The notes under the pieces were generated by a model. The model was given only the letters and a program-made list of their open reading frames with translations, did not search any database and was not told the DNA's origin. From assembly GCF_036053395.1 (NCBI RefSeq), contig NZ_CP107942.1, positions 9,146,001-9,210,000 on the forward strand: a DNA stretch of 64,000 nucleotides, read 5' to 3'. Every line of letters starts with the position of its first letter. Within the stretch, counting starts at the first letter, position 1. The translations under genes were made by a program, and so were the position numbers. Shown here in pieces: positions 30,089 to 38,222 of this stretch. Origin of the DNA: Actinoplanes sp. NBC_00393. GTDB taxonomy: Bacteria > Actinomycetota > Actinomycetes > Mycobacteriales > Micromonosporaceae.

Positions 30089-30372
30089 CGGCTCAGCCGC
30101 AGGCGCTTGGCGGCGCGGGTGTCGGCCTCCTCGTACGCCTCGGCGGTGGCCCGGATCTGCCGGGCCGTCGCCTCGATGTCCGCCCCCAGCTGCGTCAGGA
30201 GCTGCCGGGCGGCCGTCGCGGCCAGCTCCGCGGCACCGGTGGTCGACCAGCGTGGGGTCGGATCGGGAAGCGGCGCCGAATCGGCCGCGCCGGTCACCCG
30301 GGCCGCGGTACCGGCCAGGGTGGCGGCGTCGCTGCGCAGGCCGGTGGTGTCGACCTCGAAATCGGGATTCAT
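30085..30372 (-). CDS. Small WXG100-like protein with YxxxD secretion motif
   Basis: 95 aa, predicted almost entirely helical in two long helices split near [10 protein letters not shown]. Near the C-terminus it carries YEEAD (about 80-84), which fits the YxxxD/E export signal of ESX (type VII) substrates. A classic central WxG is replaced by WSTTG. ATG 30372 has GGAGG at ideal spacing. Its stop overlaps the start of the WXG-DUF1023 gene, suggesting that the two proteins form a secreted heterodimer. No ESX core genes lie in the window. Confidence 0.75.
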   Translation of the reverse strand: MNPDFEVDTTGLRSDAATLAGTAARVTGAADSAPLPDPTPRWSTTGAAELAATAARQLLTQLGADIEATARQIRATAEAYEEADTRAAKRLRLSR

Positions 30373-30537
30373 GAGCTGCCTCCAGGGACCTCGACGGGAT
30401 GCGCCGACATTAGGAACCGGAGCAGGTCCCGGGGCTGGGCTGTGGACAGCGGGCCGGTACGGCGTACCCCGGGTGTCCACAGGTGTTGCCCCCGGATCGA
30501 AAGCACTGATAGTGCGTACCTCGCTAGGGTGGCCGGT

Positions 30538-30906
30538 GTGATCGTGTCTGTCGGCATTGACGTCGTCCTGGTGGAACGCTTCGCCCGCGCTCTGGAACGG
30601 ACCCCGTTGCTCGCGGATCGGCTCTTCACCGAGGCCGAGCGGCTCACCGGATCGGGTAATCCGCGCTCGGCGGAGTCGCTGGCCGGCCGGTTCGCTGCCA
30701 AGGAGGCGGTCGCCAAGGCGCTCGGCGCACCCATCGGGCTGCGCTGGCACGACTGCGAGATCGTCACCGATCCGGACGGCCGGCCCTGGTTGACCGTCTC
30801 CGGTACGGTCGCCGCGGCAGCGGGCGAGCGCGGTATCAATCGATGGCATCTGTCGCTGTCGCACGACGGGGGTATCGCGTCCGCGATGGTGGTGGCCGAG
30901 GCCTGA
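30538..30906 (+). CDS. acpS: Holo-[acyl-carrier-protein] synthase AcpS
   Basis: 122 aa phosphopantetheinyl transferase that activates acyl carrier protein. The metal-binding motif [10 protein letters not shown] is at residues 6-15, and the second motif [12 protein letters not shown] (about 52-63) contains the catalytic Glu and Lys. [16 protein letters not shown] closes the protein. GTG 30538 is chosen because the family starts there; TAGGGT ends 7 bases upstream and no Shine-Dalgarno is visible, suggesting a leaderless mRNA. Confidence 0.93.
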   Translation: MIVSVGIDVVLVERFARALERTPLLADRLFTEAERLTGSGNPRSAESLAGRFAAKEAVAKALGAPIGLRWHDCEIVTDPDGRPWLTVSGTVAAAAGERGINRWHLSLSHDGGIASAMVVAEA

Positions 30907-30936
30907 GGTCCCGGGTTCGAGTGATCGGAGAGCAGC

Positions 30937-32388
30937 ATGCGGCGGGCGTGGCGGGTCGCGGATGTCCGCGCAGCGGAGAAGACCCTGATGGCGCAGCTCC
31001 CCGAGGGGACGCTGATGCAGCGGGCGGCCGCCGGACTGGCCCGGCGCTGCGCCCTGCTGCTGGACGCGACGGGCGGGGTCTACGGCGCGCGGGTTCTGCT
31101 GCTGGTCGGCAGCGGTGACAACGGCGGCGACACGCTCTACGCCGGCGCCGCCCTGGCCAAGCGGGGTGCTCAGGTGCGGGCGCTGCTGATCACCCCGGAG
31201 CGGGTTCATCTGGCCGGCCTGGCCGCGCTGCGCGCAGCCGGCGGCTTCACCACCCGAGATCTGCCCACCCGTGCCGACCTGGTGCTGGACGGGATCGTTG
31301 GGATCGGCGCCAGCGGCGGCCTGCGTGCGCCGGCCGCGGCTCTGGTGCGAGACCTGGGCACACTTCGCGGGCGTACGGGTGAACGCGCCCTCGTGGTGGC
31401 CGTGGACGTGCCGAGCGGGGTGGCCGTGGACACCGGCGACGTCCCCGGTGAAGCGGTGACCGCCGACGTCACCGTGACGTTCGGCTGCCTCAAGCCGGCA
31501 CACGTGCTGGGCCCGGCCGCGGTCCGGTGCGGCGAGGTCGAGCTGGTCGACATCGGCCTCGGACCGGTTCTGATCACCGACCCCGCGGTCCGGATCGCCG
31601 AGACGGCGGACGTGGCCGACTGGTGGCCGCAGCCGGGGCCGACCTCGGACAAGTACACCCGCGGCGTGGTCGGACTGGCGACCGGCTCGGCGCAGTATCC
31701 CGGGGCGGCCCTGCTCTCCAGCTCGGGTGCGCTGGCCGGCCCCTCCGGGATGGTCCGCTACGCCGGCAGCGCCCACCGGGAGGTGGTTCGCGCGCACCCG
31801 TCGGTGGTGGTCGCACCCCGGGTCGCCGAGGCCGGCCGGGTGCAGGCCTGGGTCTGCGGCTCCGGGCTGGGCACCGGCGACGAGGCGCGTACCGAACTGC
31901 GCAGCGTGCTGGCCACCCCGCTGCCGGTGCTGCTCGACGCGGACGCCATCACCCTGCTGGTCGGCGGCGAGCACGCCGAGGACCTGCGCCGGGACGCCCC
32001 GCTCGTGCTCACCCCGCACGACGGCGAGTTCAAGCGGCTGGCCGGTGAGGCGCCGGGCGAGGACCGCGCGGGAGCCGCGGCCCGGCTGGCCGCGTGGACC
32101 AACGCGGTGGTCCTGCTCAAGGGTGACCGGACGATCGTGGCAACCCCGGGTGGGGAGATCTGGGCGAACCCGACCGGCAGCCCGGCGCTGGCCACCGCCG
32201 GCTCCGGGGACGTGCTGGCCGGGTTGCTGGGTTCCCTGCTCGCGGCTGGTCTGCCGGCGGTGCGGGCGGCGGTGGCGGCGGCGTACGTGCACGGTCTGGC
32301 CGGGCGGCGCGCGGCGCTGGACGGGCCGGTGACCGCTCCGGACGTGGCGTCCGCCCTGCGACCGGTTCTGGCCGATCTGCTGGGGTGA
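30937..32388 (+). CDS. nnr: Bifunctional NAD(P)HX epimerase/dehydratase
   Basis: 483 aa nicotinamide-repair enzyme. The N-terminal YjeF_N epimerase domain (about 1-210) carries LLLVGSGDNGGDTLYAGAAL, VLDGIVGIGASGGLR and VVAVDVPSGVAVDTGD. The C-terminal ADP/ATP-dependent dehydratase (about 225-483) has GVVGLATGSAQYPGAALLSS, LTPHDGEFKRL, NAVVLLKGDRTIVATPGG and the nucleotide loop TAGSGDVLAGLLGSLLAAG. The fusion is the usual bacterial form. ATG 30937 follows GGAGAG. In the same direction as acpS and alr, as in many actinobacteria. Confidence 0.94.
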   Translation: MRRAWRVADVRAAEKTLMAQLPEGTLMQRAAAGLARRCALLLDATGGVYGARVLLLVGSGDNGGDTLYAGAALAKRGAQVRALLITPERVHLAGLAALRAAGGFTTRDLPTRADLVLDGIVGIGASGGLRAPAAALVRDLGTLRGRTGERALVVAVDVPSGVAVDTGDVPGEAVTADVTVTFGCLKPAHVLGPAAVRCGEVELVDIGLGPVLITDPAVRIAETADVADWWPQPGPTSDKYTRGVVGLATGSAQYPGAALLSSSGALAGPSGMVRYAGSAHREVVRAHPSVVVAPRVAEAGRVQAWVCGSGLGTGDEARTELRSVLATPLPVLLDADAITLLVGGEHAEDLRRDAPLVLTPHDGEFKRLAGEAPGEDRAGAAARLAAWTNAVVLLKGDRTIVATPGGEIWANPTGSPALATAGSGDVLAGLLGSLLAAGLPAVRAAVAAAYVHGLAGRRAALDGPVTAPDVASALRPVLADLLG

Positions 32389-32432
32389 CCGGGGCGGACC
32401 GGAATTGTCATACGCCTCAGTAGGGTGGAGGC

Positions 32433-33551
32433 ATGTGGCAGGCCGAAGTGCGCGTCGATCTGGACGCCATCAGGGACAACGTCGCGACGCTGCGCTCGCG
32501 CACCTCGTCCGAGGTGCTCGTCGCCGTCAAGGCGGATGGTTACGGGCACGGCATGGTGCCGTCCGCCCGGGCATCGCTGGCGGGCGGTGCCACCTGGCTC
32601 GGCGTGGCCACCCTCGGCGAGGCGCTGGAGCTGCGCCGGGCCGGCATCGAGGCGCCGATCCTGGCCTGGCTGCTGAGCCCGGGGCTGCCCCTGCACGACG
32701 GCATCGCGGCCGGCGTCGACCTGAGCGCGGCCACTCCGGGCCTGCTCGACGAGCTGGTCACCGCCGCCCGCCGGGCCGGTCGTCCGGCCCGGGTGCACCT
32801 GAAACTCGACACCGGCCTGGCCCGGGGCGGCGCCACGCCGGCCGAGTGGCCGGCCGTGCTGGAGGCGGCTGCCAAGGCCCAGGCCGGCGGCGATCTCGAG
32901 GTGGTCGGGGTGTGGAGTCACCTGGCCTGTGCCGACGAGCCCGGGCACGAGTCGGTCGACCGGCAGCTCGCCGCCTTCACCGAGGGCCTGGCCCTCGCCG
33001 AGCGTTACGGGATCTCGCCCCGCTACCGCCACCTCGCCAACTCGGCGGCCACCCTGACCCGCCCGGACACCCACTTCGACATGGTGCGGGTCGGCATCGC
33101 GGCATACGGGCTGTCGCCCGTCGCCGGCAACACCTTCGGTCTGCGGCCGGCGATGACCGCCCGGGCCCGGGTGATGCTGACCAAGCGCGTTCCGGCCGGC
33201 CAGGGCGTGTCCTATGGATTGACTTACGTCACTCCGCGGGAGACCACGCTTGCCGTGGTCCCGATGGGGTATGGCGACGGCGTGCCGCGTCACGCGTCCA
33301 GCGCGGGTCCGGTGCGGATCGGTGGCACGGTCGCCCGGATCGCCGGCCGGGTCTGCATGGATCAGGTGGTGGTCGACGTGGGTGACGAGCCGGTGGTGGC
33401 CGGGGACGTGGCCACCCTCTTCGGCCCCGGCGCCGATGGTGAGCCCACCGCCGACGACTGGGCCGCCGCCACCGGGACGATCAATTACGAGATCGTCACC
33501 AGGTTCGGAAGCAGCCGGGTGCCCCGGCACTACGACGGGGAGCTCGCGTGA
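32433..33551 (+). CDS. alr: Alanine racemase
   Basis: 372 aa PLP enzyme making D-alanine for peptidoglycan. The PLP lysine lies in AVKADGYGHG (K33). The opposing catalytic Tyr is in GQGVSYGLTY (about 261). HLKLDTGLARGG, GVWSHLACADEP and GRVCMDQVVVDVGD are family motifs, with carboxyethyl-free Met/Asp region intact. ATG 32433 has TAGGGT six bases upstream, so it may be leaderless despite the GGAGG lying too close to serve well. The stop overlaps the hydrolase start. Confidence 0.95.
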   Translation: MWQAEVRVDLDAIRDNVATLRSRTSSEVLVAVKADGYGHGMVPSARASLAGGATWLGVATLGEALELRRAGIEAPILAWLLSPGLPLHDGIAAGVDLSAATPGLLDELVTAARRAGRPARVHLKLDTGLARGGATPAEWPAVLEAAAKAQAGGDLEVVGVWSHLACADEPGHESVDRQLAAFTEGLALAERYGISPRYRHLANSAATLTRPDTHFDMVRVGIAAYGLSPVAGNTFGLRPAMTARARVMLTKRVPAGQGVSYGLTYVTPRETTLAVVPMGYGDGVPRHASSAGPVRIGGTVARIAGRVCMDQVVVDVGDEPVVAGDVATLFGPGADGEPTADDWAAATGTINYEIVTRFGSSRVPRHYDGELA

Positions 33552-34615
33552 GTCGTTCGCGTGCCGCCAAGCGGGCGGGCATATTCGGGGCCGCGGTCGG
33601 TGTCGCCGCGGCCGGTCTGGCCACGGCGTTCGCCGTCGAGCGGGCGCTGGTGCGCCGATCGGTCAACGCACCCGGCGACCCCTATGTCGACGAGCCGTTC
33701 GGTGACCAGCCCTTCGACCGCGAGCTGACCGTCACCGAGGCGGACGGCACCGACCTGCACGTCGAGGTCGTCGAGCCGGCCCAGCCGACCGACCGGCCCA
33801 CCATCGTCTTCGTGCACGGCTTCGCGCTGGACATGGGGACCTTCTACTTCCAGCGCAAGGCGCTCGCCGAGCGGGCCGAGCAGCGGCTGGTCTTCTACGA
33901 CCAGCCCGGGCACGGCCGCTCCGGCAAGCTGAAATCGGGGACCTACGACATCGCGGCGCTGGGCCGCTCGCTCGCCGCGGTGCTCGAGGAGACCGTGCCG
34001 GACGGGCACATCATCCTGGTCGGCCACTCGATGGGTGGGATGACCATCATGGCCTTCGCCGAGCAGTATCCGGAGTGGTTCGGCAACCGGGTGACCGGTG
34101 TGGTGCTGATGTCCACCTCGGCCGGCCTGTTCGACAAGGCCCGGCTCGGCCTGACCAACATGGTGGCCCGGGTCAGCGCCCCCTTCTTCCCGCTGTGGGA
34201 CAAGGCCGCCCAACTCGGCGGCGGCACCATCGACCGCGCCCGGGTGGTCTCCTCCGACCTGGCCTGGCTGCTCACCCGGCGGTATGGGTTCGGTGAGGCC
34301 AAGCCCAGCCCGTCGCTGGTCACCTTCGTGGAGAGCATGAATTCCAAGACGTCGGTGGAGACGCTCACGAAATATCTGCAGACTCTCTACACCCACAGCC
34401 GGATCCCGGCGCTGTCGGCGCTGAGCGGCGTGCCGGTGCTGGTCGTGGTCGGCGATCGGGACTATCTGACTCCCGTCACCCACTCCGAGGAGATTCTGAA
34501 GAACCTTCCCGAGGCCGAGCTGTTGAAGGTGGAGAACAGCGGCCATGTGGTGATGCTGGAGAAAGCCGACCAGGTCAACGCCGCGCTGATCCCGTTCCTG
34601 GAGAAGATCTCGTGA
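33548..34615 (+). CDS. Alpha/beta-hydrolase with N-terminal membrane segment
   Basis: 355 aa. A hydrophobic N-terminal stretch (RAGIFGAAVGVAAAGLATAFAVE) probably anchors it. The hydrolase domain contains IVFVHGFALDM (oxyanion), the nucleophile elbow LVGHSMGGMTIMAFAE (Ser), VLVVVGDRDYLTPVTHSE (Asp) and VENSGHVVMLEKAD (His), a complete catalytic triad. Substrate unknown. The start GTG 33548 overlaps the alr stop and the stop overlaps the tsaE start, so it sits inside a coupled alr-hydrolase-tsaE string, a layout also familiar from Streptomyces. Confidence 0.87.
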   Translation: MSRSRAAKRAGIFGAAVGVAAAGLATAFAVERALVRRSVNAPGDPYVDEPFGDQPFDRELTVTEADGTDLHVEVVEPAQPTDRPTIVFVHGFALDMGTFYFQRKALAERAEQRLVFYDQPGHGRSGKLKSGTYDIAALGRSLAAVLEETVPDGHIILVGHSMGGMTIMAFAEQYPEWFGNRVTGVVLMSTSAGLFDKARLGLTNMVARVSAPFFPLWDKAAQLGGGTIDRARVVSSDLAWLLTRRYGFGEAKPSPSLVTFVESMNSKTSVETLTKYLQTLYTHSRIPALSALSGVPVLVVVGDRDYLTPVTHSEEILKNLPEAELLKVENSGHVVMLEKADQVNAALIPFLEKIS

Positions 34616-35061
34616 AGCTGAGGACCGTCGACGACACCCGGGAGTTCGGCCGGCGGCTCGCCGGTGTGCTCCGGGCCGGCGATCTGGTGTTGCTCACCGG
34701 TCCGCTCGGCGCGGGCAAGACCGCCCTGGTGCAGGGCATCGGCGCCGGGCTGGGCGTGCAGGGTCCGATCACCTCGCCGACCTTCGTGATCGCCCGGGTG
34801 CATCGGGGCCCGGTGCCGATGGTGCACGCGGATGCGTACCGGTTGGGGGAACGCCCGGACCCGCGCGCCGAGATCGACGACCTCGACCTGGACGCCTCGG
34901 CGGAGGACGCGGTGACCGTCGTCGAGTGGGGCGCCGGGCTGGTCGAGCAGCTCAACGACGAATATCTACAGGTCCGGATCGATCGGCTGGACGACGACAC
35001 CCGGGTCATCGACCTCGTTCCCCACGGGGGCGACTGGGCACACCGACTGGAGACCATGTGA
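34612..35061 (+). CDS. tsaE: tRNA threonylcarbamoyladenosine biosynthesis ATPase TsaE
   Basis: 149 aa P-loop protein of the t6A pathway that works with TsaB and TsaD, both encoded just downstream. Walker A is LTGPLGAGKTALVQGIG (about 25-41), switch region ITSPTFVIARVH, and the late VVEWGAGLVEQL holds the Walker B-like Glu-Trp-Gly motif. The GTG at 34612 overlaps the hydrolase stop, and the stop overlaps ung. Confidence 0.94.
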   Translation: MKLRTVDDTREFGRRLAGVLRAGDLVLLTGPLGAGKTALVQGIGAGLGVQGPITSPTFVIARVHRGPVPMVHADAYRLGERPDPRAEIDDLDLDASAEDAVTVVEWGAGLVEQLNDEYLQVRIDRLDDDTRVIDLVPHGGDWAHRLETM

Positions 35062-35741
35062 ACCTGACCGAGCTGCTGCCCGCCGAGTGGCGCGCTGAGC
35101 TGGCCCCCCACCTCGACGAGGCGGCCACGGCCGCCCTGGGCGCCTGGGTCGCCGAGGAGTATGCGACCCAGACCGTCTACCCGCCGGCGGAGGACCTGTT
35201 CACGGCGTACCGGTTGTGTCTGCCGGCGCAGACCCGGGTGCTGATCCTGGGCCAGGATCCGTACCACGGGCCGGGGCAGGCGCACGGGCTGAGCTTCAGC
35301 GTGCGGGACGGGGTGCGCAAACCGCCGTCGCTGAGCAACGTCTTCAAGGAGCTCAACGAGGATCTCAACGTTCCCAAGCCGGCGAGCGGTGACCTGACCG
35401 GCTGGGCCCGGCAGGGCGTGCTGCTGCTCAACGCGGTGCTGACCGTGCGCGCGGGCAAGGCCGGCTCGCACGGCAACAAGGGCTGGGAGGCGTTCACCGA
35501 CGCCACCATCCGGGCGCTGAACGAGCGGAACGAGCGGGTGGTCTTCCTGCTCTGGGGCAGCTACGCGCGGAAGAAGGCGGCGCTGGTCACCAACCCGGCG
35601 CACGTGGTGCTCGAGGCCGGCCACCCGAGCCCGCTGAACCGGGTCGGGTTCCTCGGCAGCCGGCCGTTCAGCGCGGCCAACAAGGCCCTGGCGGACGGTG
35701 GCCGGCCGGTCATCGACTGGGACCCGCGGGCCACGGTCTAG
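35058..35741 (+). CDS. ung: Uracil-DNA glycosylase family 1
   Basis: 227 aa enzyme removing uracil from DNA. The water-activating motif is LGQDPYHGPGQAHGLSFS (Asp67), the DNA-binding loop is GHPSPLNRVGFLGSRPFS with the catalytic His, and LLLNAVLTVRAGKAGSH plus FLLWGSYARKK are standard. GTG 35058 overlaps the tsaE stop, and the longer frame runs back into tsaE without homology. Its place between tsaE and tsaB is unusual compared with operons where the tsa genes adjoin. Confidence 0.95.
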   Translation: MNLTELLPAEWRAELAPHLDEAATAALGAWVAEEYATQTVYPPAEDLFTAYRLCLPAQTRVLILGQDPYHGPGQAHGLSFSVRDGVRKPPSLSNVFKELNEDLNVPKPASGDLTGWARQGVLLLNAVLTVRAGKAGSHGNKGWEAFTDATIRALNERNERVVFLLWGSYARKKAALVTNPAHVVLEAGHPSPLNRVGFLGSRPFSAANKALADGGRPVIDWDPRATV

Positions 35742-35750
35742 GGTCACGCT

Positions 35751-36428
35751 GTGCTGGTACTCGCTTTGGACACCGCCACGCCCGCGTCGACGGCCGCGCT
35801 GGTCGAAGTGACCGCTGACAGCCTGTTCGGCGTGGCCGAGCAGCGGACGGTCGACCCGCGTGCGCACGGGGAGAAACTCGCCCCGGAGATCGCCGCGGCC
35901 CTGGAAGCAGCCGGGGCGCGCCCGCGCGACCTGGGGGCGATCGTCGCGGGCGTCGGCCCGGGGCCGTTCACCGGGCTGCGGGTCGGGCTGGCCACCGCGG
36001 CGAGCATGGGCCAGGCGCTCGGCATCCCGACCTACGGCGTGTGCTCACTGGACGCGCTGGGCCGGGCTGCCGGTCCGGGCCGGGTGCTGGTGGCGACTGA
36101 TGCGCGGCGGCGCGAGGTCTACTTCGCGACGTACCGGGACGGTGAGCGGGTGTTCGGCCCGGAGGTCGCGCGGCCGGGCGACGTGGCAGGGCTGGTGGGA
36201 CCGCTGGCTGAGGTCGTGGACAAGTCGGCCGGTGAGGGTGCGCTGAAATACGGGGACGTCTTCGGCGTACCGGTGGAGGAACACCTGCTTCATCCGCCCG
36301 GCGCCGCGCTGGTGGCGATCGCGGCGTCGCGGATCCGCGACGCCGCGCCGAGCGAGGCGCTCATCCCGCTCTACCTGCGGCGCCCGGATGCCGTCGAGCC
36401 GGCCGGGCGGAAGCCGGTGCTGACCTGA
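35751..36428 (+). CDS. tsaB: tRNA threonylcarbamoyladenosine biosynthesis protein TsaB
   Basis: 225 aa ASKHA-fold partner of TsaD. LVLALDTATPASTAAL at the start, GPGPFTGLRVGLATAASMGQALGIP (about 66-90) and VLVATDARRREVYFA are diagnostic. It lacks the metal-binding histidines of TsaD, as expected. GTG 35751 is preceded by TAGGGT with a 6-base gap and no Shine-Dalgarno, hinting at an internal leaderless promoter. The TGA stop shares one base with the ATG of rimI. Confidence 0.94.
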   Translation: MLVLALDTATPASTAALVEVTADSLFGVAEQRTVDPRAHGEKLAPEIAAALEAAGARPRDLGAIVAGVGPGPFTGLRVGLATAASMGQALGIPTYGVCSLDALGRAAGPGRVLVATDARRREVYFATYRDGERVFGPEVARPGDVAGLVGPLAEVVDKSAGEGALKYGDVFGVPVEEHLLHPPGAALVAIAASRIRDAAPSEALIPLYLRRPDAVEPAGRKPVLT

Positions 36429-36871
36429 TGCTGGTCGAGAAGCTCCGCTGGTGGCACATCGAGGAGGTGCTGCCGCTCGAGGAGGACCTGTTCGGCCCCG
36501 AGAAGTGGTCCGCCGCGATGTTCTGGAACGAGTTGGCGCAGCGGCACTTCTACCGGGTCGCGGTGGACGAGCCGGGTGGGCCGGTGCTCGGCTACGCGGG
36601 TCTGTCTGTCGTGGACGCCGACGAGTCCTGGGTGCAGAACATCGCGGTCCGGCGGGACGCTCAGCGGCGCGGCATCGGGCGGCTGCTGCTCGACGATCTG
36701 CTCGCCGAGGCGGCCCGCCGCGGGGCGCGCCGGACGCTGCTCGAGGTGGCGGTCGACAACGCCCCGGCGCAGAAGCTCTATGCCAGTTACGACTTCGAGC
36801 CGGTCGGGATCCGGCGTGGCTACTACCAACCCACCAATACGGACGCCCTGGTGATGATGCGCGATGCCTGA
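36428..36871 (+). CDS. rimI: Ribosomal-protein-alanine N-acetyltransferase RimI
   Basis: 147 aa GNAT-fold acetyltransferase. The acetyl-CoA loop is [20 protein letters not shown] (about 75-94), preceded by WVQNIAV, and followed by [30 protein letters not shown], the RimI-type C-terminal pattern. It acetylates the N-terminus of S18 in E. coli; in actinobacteria the target range may be wider. Coupled to tsaB by TGATG and to tsaD by an 8-bp overlap. Confidence 0.92.
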   Translation: MLVEKLRWWHIEEVLPLEEDLFGPEKWSAAMFWNELAQRHFYRVAVDEPGGPVLGYAGLSVVDADESWVQNIAVRRDAQRRGIGRLLLDDLLAEAARRGARRTLLEVAVDNAPAQKLYASYDFEPVGIRRGYYQPTNTDALVMMRDA

Positions 36872-37916
36872 CGAGCCCCTGGTCCTCGGGATCGAGACCT
36901 CCTGCGACGAGACCGGTGTCGGCATCGTGCGCGGGCACACCCTGCTCGCCGACGCGCTGGCGTCCAGTGTGGATCAACACGCCCGGTTCGGCGGGGTGGT
37001 GCCCGAGGTGGCCAGCCGCGCGCACCTGGAGGCCCTGGTCCCGACCATGCAGCGGGCGCTCGACGAGGCCGGCGTGACCCTGGCCGACGTCGACGCGATC
37101 GCGGTGACCAGCGGGCCCGGCCTGGCCGGCGCCCTGCTGGTCGGTGTGGCCGCGGCGAAGGGGTACGCGCTGGCCGCCGAGAAACCGATCTACGGGGTCA
37201 ACCACCTGGCTGCGCACGTTGCAGTGGACACTTTGGAGCACGGCCCGCTGCCCGAGCCCGCGGTGGCGATGCTGGTCTCCGGCGGGCACTCGTCCCTGCT
37301 GCTGGTCGACGATCTGACCGCGGGCGTCACTCCGCTCGGCGCGACCATCGACGATGCCGCCGGCGAGGCGTTCGACAAGGTGGCCCGTCTGCTGGGGCTC
37401 GGTTTCCCGGGCGGGCCGATCATCGACCGGACCGCCCGCGACGGTGATCCCGTCTCGATCGCCTTCCCGCGCGGGCTCACCGCGCCCAAGGATCTCGCGG
37501 CGCACCGGTTCGACTTCTCGTTCTCCGGTCTGAAGACCGCGGTGGCCCGCTGGGTGGAGAGCCGGGAGCGGGCCGGGGAGCCGGTGCCGATCGCGGACGT
37601 CTCGGCCAGTTTCCAGGAGGCGGTCTGCGACGTGCTCACCGCGAAAGCGATCGACGCGTGCCGGACCAGCGGCGTGAAGACGCTGGTGATCGGTGGCGGC
37701 GTGGCGGCGAACTCGCGACTGCGGGTGCTCGCCGAGGAACGCGCTGCTAAACACGGGATCGCGGTACGCGTACCCCGCCCGCAGCTCTGCACCGACAACG
37801 GAGCGATGGTCGCGGCACTCGGCTCGCATCTCGTCGCGGCCGGCGTCGCTCCGAGCCGTCTCGATCTGCCGGCGGATTCCGCGATGGGTTTGACCACGGT
37901 CAGCGTGCCGGGGTAG
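36864..37916 (+). CDS. tsaD: tRNA N6-adenosine threonylcarbamoyltransferase TsaD
   Basis: 350 aa catalytic subunit of t6A synthesis. [13 protein letters not shown] (8-20), the metal-binding [10 protein letters not shown] (His114, His118), the [13 protein letters not shown] loop, [14 protein letters not shown] and the later [13 protein letters not shown] with [12 protein letters not shown] (third metal ligand) are all present. Full length. Last gene of the tsaE-ung-tsaB-rimI-tsaD group. Confidence 0.96.
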   Translation: MPDEPLVLGIETSCDETGVGIVRGHTLLADALASSVDQHARFGGVVPEVASRAHLEALVPTMQRALDEAGVTLADVDAIAVTSGPGLAGALLVGVAAAKGYALAAEKPIYGVNHLAAHVAVDTLEHGPLPEPAVAMLVSGGHSSLLLVDDLTAGVTPLGATIDDAAGEAFDKVARLLGLGFPGGPIIDRTARDGDPVSIAFPRGLTAPKDLAAHRFDFSFSGLKTAVARWVESRERAGEPVPIADVSASFQEAVCDVLTAKAIDACRTSGVKTLVIGGGVAANSRLRVLAEERAAKHGIAVRVPRPQLCTDNGAMVAALGSHLVAAGVAPSRLDLPADSAMGLTTVSVPG

Positions 37917-37925
37917 GAAGCCTTC

Positions 37926-38180
37926 ATGATCGCTCGGATGTGGGAGGTGCGGGCCTCGCGCAGTGGCTTCGACGAGCTGCTGGCCTGGGTCTGCGACACG
38001 GCGGTGCCTGGCTTGGAGGTCCTGCCACAACATGTGTCGAGTGACGTCTATTCGTCCACGGATCATCGCATCGTCGTCATCACCAAATGGCGAAACACCC
38101 CGCAAAGCATGCCGACGCCGCCAGAGAAGCTGGTAGCACGCGCTCCGCACGTCTGGGATTTCACGCCCGTCGATCGCTGA
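37926..38180 (+). CDS. Small hypothetical protein (possible dimeric alpha-beta barrel)
   Basis: 84 aa starting ATG 37926, nine bases after tsaD with no strong ribosome binding site beyond GGGTAGGAAG. MWEVRASRSGFDELLAWV and the strand IVVITKWR suggest a ferredoxin-like alpha/beta fold of the antibiotic-monooxygenase type, but the protein is short and no active-site residues can be assigned. It probably rides on the tsaD transcript. Family uncertain. Confidence 0.6.
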   Translation: MIARMWEVRASRSGFDELLAWVCDTAVPGLEVLPQHVSSDVYSSTDHRIVVITKWRNTPQSMPTPPEKLVARAPHVWDFTPVDR

Positions 38181-38222
38181 GCAGTCGCAGTACTCGCACC
38201 TCGGCTTTACCGTCGGGGCCTG

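Noticed and set aside
30905..30936. tRNA-like T-loop word GGGTTCGAGT
   Set aside because: No acceptor, D or anticodon stem can be built around it; it lies in a 30-bp gap between acpS and nnr.
30085..32292. Very long open frame antisense to acpS and nnr
   Set aside because: High-GC codon bias keeps antisense frames open. The translation is Arg/Gly/Pro/His-rich with no family motif, and the plus-strand genes are certain.
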